Positions 1-6,811 of a stretch of DNA of 8,634 bases are shown here, one piece after another. Location: positions 1 through 8,634 of the forward strand of contig NZ_CAUUWA010000083.1 of assembly GCF_963548695.1 (NCBI RefSeq). The letters run 5' to 3'. Position 1 is the stretch's first letter. Every line of letters starts with the position of its first letter. The notes under the pieces were generated by a model, which worked only from the letters and a program-made list of their open reading frames with translations, was not told the DNA's origin and made no database searches. This DNA comes from an uncultured Fretibacterium sp. Its GTDB lineage: Bacteria > Synergistota > Synergistia > Synergistales > Aminobacteriaceae. A program made the translations under genes and the position numbers.

Positions 1-1409
1 TGGTGCATGGCCGTCCAGCGCTTTTCCTCCTCGCTCCACTCGAAGAGCGGGAAGCGCGTCACCCAAAGGAACCTCCAGGCCTTCTCGTCGAGGAAGCCCC
101 TGGTCTTACCCAGATCCAGGCGCAGCACCCCCAGAATCGTACAGGCCCTGGCCCGATCGGCATCGGCCACGAGGAACAGGGCGTCCCCATCCTTCAGCCC
201 GGCGAGCTCCTTCAGGCGGTTCTGCTCCGACTCGGACAGGAATTTGACCAACGGCCCCTTCAGCGCACCGTCCTTGAGCTGGAAGGCCGCGAGCCCGGAG
301 GCCCCGAACTTCTTGGCCTTATCCTCCAGGTCGGAGAGCTCCTTGCGCGAGAGGGCCGCCCCGCCGGGAAGCGCGAGGCCACGCACGACGCCCCCCTTCG
401 CAAGCAAGCTCCTGAAGGGTTCGAACGAGGACTCGGCGAAGACGGAGGCTACGTCGCAGAGCTCCAGGGAGATGCGGAGGTCGGGCTTGTCGCTGCCGTA
501 GCGGTCCATCGCGTCCCAATAAAGCATCCGCTCGAAGGGGGTGGGGACGTCGACGCCGAGGATCTCCTTGAAGAGCCCCTTCATATAGCCCTCGATGAGT
601 TCCATGACGTCGTCCTCGACGATGTAGCTCATCTCGATGTCGACCTGGGTGAACTCCGGCTGGCGGTCGGCGCGCAGGTCCTCGTCCCGGAAGCAGCGCG
701 CGATCTGGTAGTACCGGTCGCACCCACCGACCATGAGGATCTGTTTAAAGAGCTGAGGGGACTGAGGAAGCGCGTAAAAGGTCCCGGGGTTGACCCGGCT
801 CGGGACCAGGTAATCCCGCGCCCCCTCGGGCGTCGCCTTCGTGAGTATTGGGGTCTCGACCTCCATGAAGCCCCGCCCGTCCAGGTAGGCGCGGGTGAAG
901 GCGTTCATGCGGCTGCGAATGCGCAGATTGCGCTGCATCCTCTCCCGGCGCAGGTCCAGGTAGCGATAGGTCAGGCGCAGGTTCTCGTCCACCTTATCGG
1001 TCCCCTCCCCCACCTCGAAGGGCAGCGGCGCGGCGGAGGAGAGCAGCAGAAAATCCTCGGCCACGATCTCCACGGAGCCGGTCTTCAGAGCGGGGTTCTC
1101 CGTCCCCTCGGGGCGGGCGCGGAGCGTACCCCTGACGGCAATGCAGTACTCGTTCCGAAGCTCCCCGGCCCGCTCGTGGACCGCCCCGGCCTCGGGGCCG
1201 AAGACGACCTGGACGGACCCGGTGTAGTCCCACAGCTCGATGAAGATGATACCCCCAAGGTCGCGGCGGCGGCGAACCCATCCGTTGGCCCGAACCGTAC
1301 TCCCCGCCTCGGCCGTCCCAAAGTCCCCGCACAGCGACGAACGCTGCCAGGATTTATCGAAAAAGTCCGTCCGGCCTTCCCCTTGTTTTTTTTCGCTGAA
1401 ACAACCCAT
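1..1409 (-). CDS. aspS: Aspartyl-tRNA synthetase, bacterial type, 3'-truncated by window edge
   Basis: Class II synthetase that charges tRNA-Asp with aspartate in the cytoplasm using ATP. 469 complete codons are visible; the family usually has about 590, so the C-terminal catalytic part with motif 3 lies off the left edge. Visible in order: an N-terminal OB-fold anticodon-binding domain (about residues 35-125, GWVRRRRDLGG at 43-53); motif 1 region (RYLDLRRERM 149-158, then ETPILTKATPEGARDYLVPS); the aspartate-binding QSPQLFKQ (216-223); motif 2 (FRDEDLRADRQPEFTQVD, 240-257); RYGSDKPDLR (303-312); the bacterial GAD insertion (about 315-440); and the start of the conserved TAMHH. The ATG at 1409 is chosen because GGAGG lies 10 nt upstream (1420-1424) and the N-terminal length is about right. 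It lies 52 bp after the HypE-like gene on the same strand, possibly with its own promoter. Oddity: the OB-fold reads IELWD where bacterial AspRS usually has IDLRD or IDMRD. The family assignment is secure. Confidence 0.97.
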   Translation of the reverse strand, partial: MGCFSEKKQGEGRTDFFDKSWQRSSLCGDFGTAEAGSTVRANGWVRRRRDLGGIIFIELWDYTGSVQVVFGPEAGAVHERAGELRNEYCIAVRGTLRARPEGTENPALKTGSVEIVAEDFLLLSSAAPLPFEVGEGTDKVDENLRLTYRYLDLRRERMQRNLRIRSRMNAFTRAYLDGRGFMEVETPILTKATPEGARDYLVPSRVNPGTFYALPQSPQLFKQILMVGGCDRYYQIARCFRDEDLRADRQPEFTQVDIEMSYIVEDDVMELIEGYMKGLFKEILGVDVPTPFERMLYWDAMDRYGSDKPDLRISLELCDVASVFAESSFEPFRSLLAKGGVVRGLALPGGAALSRKELSDLEDKAKKFGASGLAAFQLKDGALKGPLVKFLSESEQNRLKELAGLKDGDALFLVADADRARACTILGVLRLDLGKTRGFLDEKAWRFLWVTRFPLFEWSEEEKRWTAMH

Positions 1410-1429
1410 CCTTAAGATGCCTCCGTCCT

Positions 1430-1489
1430 GCCAATATACCCGAAACCGATTGGTTGCACCATTATACTCGCTCCCGGGCCAATATACCC
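1430..1489. repeat. Pair of 12-nt direct repeats flanking the aspS -10 box
   Basis: GCCAATATACCC occurs exactly at 1430-1441 and again at 1478-1489, a period of 48 bp. On the minus strand the unit reads GGGTATATTGGC. The first-transcribed copy lies inside the last codons of the HypE-like gene, just upstream of TATAAT; the other lies in the aspS leader. A small inverted repeat, AACC-GATT-GGTT (1444-1455), sits between them. An operator pair is possible but unproven. Confidence 0.55.
1461..1466 (-). promoter_or_regulatory. Candidate -10 box of an aspS promoter
   Basis: The minus strand reads a perfect TATAAT here, overlapping the TAA stop of the upstream HypE-like gene. Transcription would start near 1454 and leave a leader of about 45 nt before the aspS ATG. 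No good -35 box is visible at 16-18 bp, and the preceding bases are not an extended -10, so an activator or a weak promoter would have to be assumed. Read-through from the upstream gene is the alternative, since no terminator is visible in the 52-bp gap. Confidence 0.4.
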
Positions 1490-2445
1490 CAGAGCTCCTC
1501 ATGCATATCCGTTCGGCAGGTCCCCCGCGGCTCCATAAAATGTCCTATAATACTTGAAGAGATACCTTCCTCCCCAAGACGCGCCCGGGCCTTCTCCGCC
1601 TCATCGGGTGGGACGACCGCGACCAGCATCCCCGAGGAGATCAGGTGCAGGGGATCGAAGCCGAGCGCCTTCGCCGCGCGGCGCGTCAGCGGCGAGATGG
1701 GAATAGCGTCCATATCGAGCGCGATACCAAATCCGCAGGCGTTCCGTATCTCCAGGAGTCCTCCCTCCAGGCCCCCCTCCGTCGGGTCGTGCATGTAACG
1801 CGCATGGTCCCGGAGCAGACGGGCCTCGCGAACGATCGACAGATCGCCCTGCCAGGAACGCACCTCGTCCAGCTCCGAGGCATCGAGGCAGGACAGGAGG
1901 TCGGGCCGGTCGTGGGCCAGGATGGACATCCCCTCCAGTCCGGCATGGCCGGTCGCCAGCAGGAGGTCGCCCTTCTCTATGCAGCCCGCGCTCAGGAGCC
2001 GGCGCGAGGGCCCAAGCATCGTCCCCACGATGACCGGCCTGTCGTAGCGGTCCGTCAGCTCCGTGTGCCCGCCGACGACCGAGATGCCCAGCTCGGAGCA
2101 GGTCGCGTGAACCTCGCTCATGATTCGCTCGATCATGGGCGCCCCGTCGTCGGACGGAATAATCAGGGTGACGACCAGCCAGGCGGGGTCCGCGCCCTTG
2201 CAGGCGACGTCGTTGGCGTTGATGTGGACCAGAAGCCGCCCCGCCCCGGCGGTCGCCCCCACCACGGGGTCGGAGGCCGCCACGAGGTAAGGGGCGTCCG
2301 GCCATTGAATCACCGCCGCATCCTCCCCGAGCCCGGCCCCGACCACGACATCGGACCGTTCCGCCCCGGAGTAGCGGAGCACCCCCTGCAGGAGCAGCTC
2401 GGGAGGCAATTTACCCAGTATTTTTTTCTCATCTTTCCTCTGCAT
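1462..2445 (-). CDS. AIR-synthase-related / HypE-like ATP-binding protein
   Basis: A 327-aa member of the PurM/SelD/ThiL/HypE superfamily, whose enzymes use ATP to activate an oxygen atom of their substrate. Visible: GLGEDAAV (39-45 region) at the start of the N-terminal AIRS domain, ASDP (57-60), VHINANDVACKGADP (73-87), GGHTELT (125-131), then a C-terminal AIRS domain with HDPTEGGLEGGL (219-230) and DPLHLISSGML (264-274). The family is clear but the substrate is not. True HypE ends in a C-terminal PRxC cysteine that carries the thiocarbamate; this protein ends RERV, so hydrogenase CN-ligand synthesis is unlikely, and no hyp, thi or pur gene is nearby. The start at 2445 is supported by GGAGGGGGAG (2452-2461) 6 nt upstream. 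The frame stays open to an ATG at 2547, but that extension begins inside a hairpin and has no family likeness. It lies between oadB and aspS on the same strand and may be co-transcribed with aspS. Confidence 0.88.
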   Translation of the reverse strand: MQRKDEKKILGKLPPELLLQGVLRYSGAERSDVVVGAGLGEDAAVIQWPDAPYLVAASDPVVGATAGAGRLLVHINANDVACKGADPAWLVVTLIIPSDDGAPMIERIMSEVHATCSELGISVVGGHTELTDRYDRPVIVGTMLGPSRRLLSAGCIEKGDLLLATGHAGLEGMSILAHDRPDLLSCLDASELDEVRSWQGDLSIVREARLLRDHARYMHDPTEGGLEGGLLEIRNACGFGIALDMDAIPISPLTRRAAKALGFDPLHLISSGMLVAVVPPDEAEKARARLGEEGISSSIIGHFMEPRGTCRTDMHEELWGILARERV

Positions 2446-2530
2446 GAAGTTCTCCCCCTCCATTCTCACGCAGAATACACCGCAGCTCATCTGAAACAGG
2501 ACAAGGAACACGGCAAAGGCACTATGAACA

Positions 2531-2563
2531 CCCAAGACCGCGGCCAAAGACCGCGGTCTTGGG
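2531..2563 (-). terminator. Perfect 13-bp hairpin after oadB, probable terminator or attenuator
   Basis: CCCAAGACCGCGG (2531-2543) pairs perfectly with CCGCGGTCTTGGG (2551-2563) around a 7-nt loop. It starts 27 nt after the oadB stop and ends 85 nt before the HypE-like start. On the minus strand it is followed by TGTTCATAGT, which lacks the usual run of Ts, so intrinsic termination may be weak. It could instead protect the 3' end of the oadB mRNA or lower expression of the downstream genes. Confidence 0.55.
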
Positions 2564-2590
2564 GAGACGGCGCCTTTCGTCGGGAGGGGG

Positions 2591-3772
2591 TCAGGACAGA
2601 AGCGTCAGCATGACCCCCGCCGCGACGGCCGTGCCGATGACCCCGGCGACGTTGGGGCCCATGGCGTGCATCAGGAGATAATTGCCCGGGTTCTCGGACT
2701 GCGAGACACGCTGGACCACACGGGCCGCCATCGGCACGGCGGACACCCCGGCCGAGCCGATCATCGGGTTGATGCGGCCATTCGTGAGTACCTTCATAAT
2801 CTGGCCGAAGACCACGCCGCCGACGGTGCTGAAGATGAACGCCACGAGCCCCAGGAGGATGATGACCAGCGTGCGCGGCTGGAGGAAGTACTGGGCCTCC
2901 ATCGTCGACCCGACGGCGAGCCCGAGGAAAATCGTAGTGATGTTCAGGATCTCGTTCTGGGCCGCCAGGCTCAGGCGGTCGGTCGCCCCGCACTCCCGCA
3001 GCAGGTTGCCGAACATCAGCATGCCCACCAGGGGGACGGAGGCCGGAAGGATCAGCCCCGTCACGATGGTGCAGATGATCGGGAAGAGGATCTTCTCACG
3101 CCTGCTGACGGGACGGAGCTGCCCCATGCGGATGGCCCTGTCCTTCTTCGTGGTCAGCAGCTTGATAATAGGAGGCTGGATGAGGGGCACCAGGGACATG
3201 TAGCTGTAAGCGGCCACGGCGATGGCCCCAAGAATCGCCTGCTGCCCCAGCTTCATCGTCAGATAGATGCTCGTGGGGCCGTCGGCCCCGCCGATGATCG
3301 CAATGCTGGCCGCCTGCTTGATGTTGAAGCCGATGTCCAGGCCAAATTGAGCTGCAATGGGCCCTACCCAGTTGGCGCCGATGAAGGCGACGAAGACCCC
3401 GAACTGGGCGGCGGCGCCGAGGAGGAAGGTCACGGGATTGGCGAGGAGCGGCCCGAAGTCCGTCAGCGCCCCTATCCCCAGGAAGATGATGATGGGATAG
3501 ATCTCGTGCTGAGCGCCGAAGTAGACGTAGCGCAGGAAGCCTACGGCCCCCTCGGCATCGGACATGATCCCGGAGAGGGGCAGGTTGACCAGAAGACATC
3601 CGAAAGCGATGGGTACCAGCAGCAGAGGCTCGAACCCCCTGCCGATGGCCAGGTAAAGGAGGACCAAGGCGACGATCAACATAACCACGTTGCCGGTCCC
3701 CATGGACGAGAACAACACGGAAAATCCCGAGTTGTTCACCAGGTCGCGTAACGCCGTGACATACACTTCCAT
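2591..3772 (-). CDS. oadB: Sodium-ion-translocating decarboxylase, beta subunit
   Basis: A 393-aa polytopic membrane protein of the OadB/GcdB/MmdB family. In these biotin-dependent decarboxylases (oxaloacetate, glutaconyl-CoA or methylmalonyl-CoA) the beta subunit decarboxylates carboxybiotin and couples this to Na+ export across the cytoplasmic membrane. Visible: hydrophobic segments near 28-64, 113-132, 177-200, 228-250, 299-322 and 370-392; a re-entrant-like stretch at 92-112; GGADGPTS (161-168) with D164, equivalent to Asp203 of Klebsiella OadB; and NPMIGSAGVS (335-344), whose N335, G339 and S344 have the spacing of Klebsiella Asn373, Gly377 and Ser382. All Na+-pathway residues I can check are therefore present. 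ATG 3772 is chosen because GGGAGGGA (3783-3790) lies 10 nt upstream; a 61-codon open extension further upstream is unlike the family. No alpha (carboxyltransferase), gamma/delta or biotin-carrier gene is in the window, so the substrate cannot be told; the symbol stands for the family. Confidence 0.95.
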   Translation of the reverse strand: MEVYVTALRDLVNNSGFSVLFSSMGTGNVVMLIVALVLLYLAIGRGFEPLLLVPIAFGCLLVNLPLSGIMSDAEGAVGFLRYVYFGAQHEIYPIIIFLGIGALTDFGPLLANPVTFLLGAAAQFGVFVAFIGANWVGPIAAQFGLDIGFNIKQAASIAIIGGADGPTSIYLTMKLGQQAILGAIAVAAYSYMSLVPLIQPPIIKLLTTKKDRAIRMGQLRPVSRREKILFPIICTIVTGLILPASVPLVGMLMFGNLLRECGATDRLSLAAQNEILNITTIFLGLAVGSTMEAQYFLQPRTLVIILLGLVAFIFSTVGGVVFGQIMKVLTNGRINPMIGSAGVSAVPMAARVVQRVSQSENPGNYLLMHAMGPNVAGVIGTAVAAGVMLTLLS

Positions 3773-3798
3773 GACTGCGCTGTCCCTCCCAGATATTC

Positions 3799-3832
3799 CC
3801 GCCGTCGATCGGCGGAGGAAAACCCCTTTTCC
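3799..3832 (-). other. Two adjacent hairpins in the oadB leader, just upstream of its RBS
   Basis: Two perfect 6-bp stems lie side by side. CCGCCG (3799-3804) pairs with CGGCGG (3810-3815) around a 5-nt loop, and GGAAAA (3817-3822) pairs with TTTTCC (3827-3832) around CCCC. In the oadB mRNA they end 8 nt before the ribosome binding site (3783-3790). Neither is followed by a T-run, so they are not classic terminators. A role in translation control or mRNA stability is inference. Confidence 0.5.
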
Positions 3833-3906
3833 GAATCCACCCGCACTTTCGTCCGCCCGTGGGCAAGACCGTGGCCACTTGAAAATGAGCAGGCCCGGAC
3901 GGCCGC

Positions 3907-3953
3907 GAATCGAACTCGGATTTCGTCGTATTTCGGACTCGAGCCCCCGATTC
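3907..3953 (-). other. Longer stem-loop at the start of the oadB leader
   Basis: GAATCG (3907-3912) pairs with CGATTC (3948-3953), and inside it CTCG (3915-3918) pairs with CGAG (3940-3943). This leaves a broken stem with a loop of about 21 nt. It would form at the very 5' end of a transcript started from the promoter candidate at 3965-3973. The stem is only moderately strong and could be chance. Confidence 0.35.
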
Positions 3954-3964
3954 AAGCGTTCTTC

Positions 3965-3973
3965 ATTCTAGCA
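3965..3973 (-). promoter_or_regulatory. Candidate extended -10 promoter for oadB
   Basis: The minus strand reads TGCTAGAAT, matching the extended -10 pattern TGnTATAAT at all but one base of the hexamer. No clear -35 box lies 17 bp upstream, as is common for extended -10 promoters. The predicted start near 3958 gives a leader of about 185 nt. Confidence 0.5.
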
Positions 3974-4031
3974 TACCGGAAAAAAGAACGGGCCTCCCTG
4001 CCGGACTTTTCCCTGTTTCGCGGCCGTTCTG

Positions 4032-4040
4032 TGCTAAAAT
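4032..4040 (+). promoter_or_regulatory. Candidate extended -10 promoter for valS (P1)
   Basis: TGCTAAAAT matches the extended -10 pattern TGnTATAAT with one change. Transcription would begin near 4047, about 65 nt before the valS ATG. No good -35 box is visible. It is nearly the same sequence as the oadB candidate on the other strand, about 60 bp away. Confidence 0.45.
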
Positions 4041-4043
4041 GAT

Positions 4044-4072
4044 TTGATTTAAGTGACTCTTTTGGATATAGG
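4044..4072 (+). promoter_or_regulatory. Alternative -35/-10 promoter for valS (P2)
   Basis: TTGATT (4044-4049) and TATAGG (4067-4072) are separated by 17 bp, the best spacing for sigma-70-type promoters. The start would be near 4079, leaving a 33-nt leader. It competes with the extended -10 candidate just upstream; I cannot tell which is used. Confidence 0.4.
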
Positions 4073-4111
4073 CATGGCCTATCGAACTTTGCAGGGACGG
4101 GGTGTCTGATT

Positions 4112-6766
4112 ATGAACAGGAACAGGGAGCTTCCCAAGGGCTATTCGCCCGACGCGATGGAGGAGAAGTGGTACGCGGCCTGGATGCAGAGGGGACTGTT
4201 CGACGCGGAGGTCGATCCCTCGCGCCCGGCGTTCTCGATCGTCATCCCCCCTCCCAACGTCACGGGGTCCCTTCACATGGGGCATGCCTTCAACAACACG
4301 TTCCAGGATATCCTCTGCCGCGTCAGGCGGATGCAGGGATTCAGCGTCCTCTGGCTTCCGGGAACGGACCACGCGGGCATCGCCACCCAGAACGTCGTCG
4401 AGAAGAGCCTGGCCGCAAAGGGGCTGAGCCGCCACGACCTGGGGCGTGAGGCGTTTGTCGAAAAGGTCTGGGAGTGGAAGAAAATTTACGGCGACCGCAT
4501 CATCGCCCAGATGAAGCGTCTGGGCAACTCCTGCGATTGGAGGCGGGAGCGCTTCACCTTCGACGAGGGGCTCTCGCGCGCCGTGCGTTCCGTATTCGTG
4601 CGCCTCTACAAGAAGGACTTGATCTACAGGGGCAAGTACATCATCAACTGGTGCTCGCGCTGCCACACGGCCCTCTCCGACCTGGAGGTGGAGTACGACG
4701 AGAAGCAGGGGAACTTCTACTACGTCCGCTATCCGTTCGTCGACGGGTCGGGGGAGATCGTCGTGGCGACGACGCGCCCGGAGACGATCATCGGGGACAC
4801 GGCCATCGCCGTCCACCCGAGGGCGGAGCAGTACCGCGGCCTGATCGGCAAGCGGGTGCGCGTGCCCCTGACGGACCGGGATATCCCGATCATCGAGGAC
4901 AACATGGTGGACCCCGAGTTCGGGACGGGCTGCGTGAAGATCACGCCCGCGCACGACCCCAACGACTTCCTGGTGGGGCTGCGCCACGACCTGCCGCAGC
5001 TTCAGGTCATCGACTCCGAGGGCATCATGAACGAGAACGCCGGCAAGTACCGGGGAATGACGATCGAGGAGGCCCGAAAGGCCGCGGCCCGGGACCTCGA
5101 GGCGCAGGGGCTCCTGATTCGCACCGAGGCGATCTCGCACTCCGTGGGGCACTGCCAGCGGTGCGGCACGACCGTCGAGCCGTACCTGTCCGAACAGTGG
5201 TTCGTCCGGGCCAAACCCCTGGCCGAGCGGGGCGTCCAGGCCGTGAGGGACGGACGCATCGCGTGGATCCCCGAACAGTGGGAGAAGACCTACTTCCAGT
5301 GGATGGAGAACATCCGGGACTGGTGCATCTCGCGCCAGCTCTGGTGGGGGCACCGCATCCCGGCATGGACCTGTTCCGACTGCGGACACGTCACCGTGGC
5401 CGAGACGGACCCGACGGCCTGCGAAGGGTGCGGGGGGACGCACATCGTCCAGGACGAGGACGTGCTGGACACCTGGTTCAGCAGCGCACTCTGGCCCTTC
5501 TCCACGATGGGCTGGCCGGACGATACCCCGGAGCTCAAATATTTCTACCCGACCTCGCTGATGGTCACGGGGTTCGACATCATCTTCTTCTGGGTGGCCC
5601 GGATGATCATGATGGGGCTCGAGTTCATGGACGAGGTGCCCTTCAAGGACGTCTACATCCACTCCCTGATCCGCGACGAGCATGGGCAGAAGATGAGCAA
5701 GTCCAAGGGCAACGTCATCGACCCACTGGACATGATCGACAAGTACGGAGCCGACGCGCTGCGCATGGCCCTCGCGGCCCTCTCCACCCAGGGGCGCGAC
5801 ATCCTGCTCTCCTCCGGAAAGATCGAGACCTACCGCCTCTTCATGAACAAGCTCTGGAACGCGGCCCGTTTCGCCCTCATGAACCTGGACGACGACCGAC
5901 AGGCCATCGACCCCGCCCAGCTTCGCCTTCAGGACCGGTGGATTCTGGCCCGGACCCAGGAGACGGCGGAGAGGATCACGCGCATGATCGACGAGTACGA
6001 CATCGGCTCGGCCGCCCGGGCCCTGTATGACTTCGTCTGGGGCGACGTCTGCGACTGGTACCTGGAGATGTCCAAGCCCGCCCTGAAGGGGGACGAGGGC
6101 GAGGCACGGCGCAGGACGGCACAGGGCGTCCTGGAGGAGGTCTTCCACACGACCCTTCCCCTGCTCCACCCCTTCATCCCCTTCGTGACGGAGGAGCTCT
6201 GGGGAGCTTTTGGTTACGGCTGCGGCGAGTCCTCCATCATGCGCGCGGCCTGGCCCAGGCCGCGCGAGGAGTTCCGGTTCGACGTGGCCGAGGCCATGCG
6301 CACGGTCCAGGAGACGGTGCGCGTCCTGCGCAACCTGAGGGCCGAGGCCCGCGTCGCCCCTCAGCAATGGATGAATCATGCGACGGTCCGGGTGGACGAC
6401 GCCGAGATGAAGCGAACGCTTCAGGACGCCCTGCCGCAGGTCTCCGGCCTCTGCCGCGTCAGGGAGATCACGATCCTGCCGATGTCCGCCCCGCGTCCCG
6501 CCGCGTCACTCTCCTCGGTGGTCGGAGCGGCGGAGGTCAGCCTCCCCGTAGGCGACGTGCTGGACGTGGCCGCGGAGGTCGCCCGGCTGGGACAGGAGGT
6601 CGCCGCCATCGAGAAGACGGTGGCCTCGAGCCGCGCCCGCCTGGACAAGCCCGACTTTGTCGCCCGGGCCCCGCAGGAGGTCGTCGAGAAGGAGCGGGCC
6701 CGCGTCGCCGAGGGGGAAGCGCAGATCGCCAGGCTGAAGGAGAACCTGGAGAGCCTGAGCCGATAA
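4112..6766 (+). CDS. valS: Valyl-tRNA synthetase
   Basis: Complete 884-aa class Ia synthetase that charges tRNA-Val with valine in the cytoplasm and hydrolyses wrongly formed Thr-tRNA-Val. Visible in order: PPPNVTGSLHMGHA with the HIGH-type motif HMGH (55-58); LPGTDHAGIATQ (82-93); CSRC (181-184); the CP1 editing domain (about 200-345) with TTRPETI (220-226) and TPAHDPNDF (278-286); CQRC (348-351), then CSDC (421-424) and CEGC (437-440) as likely zinc-site cysteines; WFSSALWPFSTMGWP (455-469), typical of ValRS; KMSKS (527-531); the helical anticodon-binding domain (about 605-740); and a C-terminal coiled coil (about 816-884) that contacts tRNA. Length is normal for the family. ATG 4112 starts the expected N-terminus, PKGYSPDAMEEKWY; its Shine-Dalgarno is poor (GGGACGGGG, 4094-4102). 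It is divergent from oadB and is followed 105 bp later by pepA. Confidence 0.99.
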   Translation: MNRNRELPKGYSPDAMEEKWYAAWMQRGLFDAEVDPSRPAFSIVIPPPNVTGSLHMGHAFNNTFQDILCRVRRMQGFSVLWLPGTDHAGIATQNVVEKSLAAKGLSRHDLGREAFVEKVWEWKKIYGDRIIAQMKRLGNSCDWRRERFTFDEGLSRAVRSVFVRLYKKDLIYRGKYIINWCSRCHTALSDLEVEYDEKQGNFYYVRYPFVDGSGEIVVATTRPETIIGDTAIAVHPRAEQYRGLIGKRVRVPLTDRDIPIIEDNMVDPEFGTGCVKITPAHDPNDFLVGLRHDLPQLQVIDSEGIMNENAGKYRGMTIEEARKAAARDLEAQGLLIRTEAISHSVGHCQRCGTTVEPYLSEQWFVRAKPLAERGVQAVRDGRIAWIPEQWEKTYFQWMENIRDWCISRQLWWGHRIPAWTCSDCGHVTVAETDPTACEGCGGTHIVQDEDVLDTWFSSALWPFSTMGWPDDTPELKYFYPTSLMVTGFDIIFFWVARMIMMGLEFMDEVPFKDVYIHSLIRDEHGQKMSKSKGNVIDPLDMIDKYGADALRMALAALSTQGRDILLSSGKIETYRLFMNKLWNAARFALMNLDDDRQAIDPAQLRLQDRWILARTQETAERITRMIDEYDIGSAARALYDFVWGDVCDWYLEMSKPALKGDEGEARRRTAQGVLEEVFHTTLPLLHPFIPFVTEELWGAFGYGCGESSIMRAAWPRPREEFRFDVAEAMRTVQETVRVLRNLRAEARVAPQQWMNHATVRVDDAEMKRTLQDALPQVSGLCRVREITILPMSAPRPAASLSSVVGAAEVSLPVGDVLDVAAEVARLGQEVAAIEKTVASSRARLDKPDFVARAPQEVVEKERARVAEGEAQIARLKENLESLSR

Positions 6767-6811
6767 ACCCGGCCGGAACGGGCCATAAATTTAACCCATA
6801 CCCATACATGT

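Larger units (their letters stand above)
3773..4111. promoter_or_regulatory. Divergent intergenic region between oadB and valS
   Basis: 339 bp without a convincing gene. The part from about 4020 to 4080 is visibly AT-richer than its surroundings and carries the valS promoter candidates. Around 3965-3973 lies an oadB promoter candidate. Between it and oadB lies a leader of about 185 nt with several inverted repeats. I see no tRNA, known riboswitch or T-box pattern; T-box leaders are long, and the valS leader here is only about 35-65 nt. Confidence 0.75.

Noticed and set aside
3..1415. 470-codon open frame on the plus strand opposite aspS
   Set aside because: It mirrors the AspRS gene and its protein has no recognisable motif; AspRS on the minus strand is certain.
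2446..2547. N-terminal extension of the HypE-like protein that looks like a lipoprotein signal
   Set aside because: It would start in the loop of the 2531-2563 hairpin, has no ribosome binding site, and this cytoplasmic enzyme family has no signal peptide. The start at 2445 has a strong Shine-Dalgarno.
3773..3955. 61-codon in-frame extension of oadB
   Set aside because: It is polar, Arg-rich and unlike the family N-terminus, it covers the predicted leader hairpins, and the ATG at 3772 has a good ribosome binding site.
3895..3955. Possible tRNA: minus strand shows GTTCGATTC, like a T-loop
   Set aside because: The T-stem has a mismatch and I could not form acceptor, D and anticodon stems around it.
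4079..6379. Very long open frame (766 codons) on the minus strand opposite valS
   Set aside because: It lies wholly antisense to an unmistakable ValRS, has no family-like motifs and a skewed Arg/Pro/Gly/Val/Asp composition. Such mirror frames are expected in GC-rich genes.
6767..6800. GGCC/GGCC inverted repeat directly after the valS stop
   Set aside because: The stem is only 4 bp and no T-run follows, so a terminator call is not supported.
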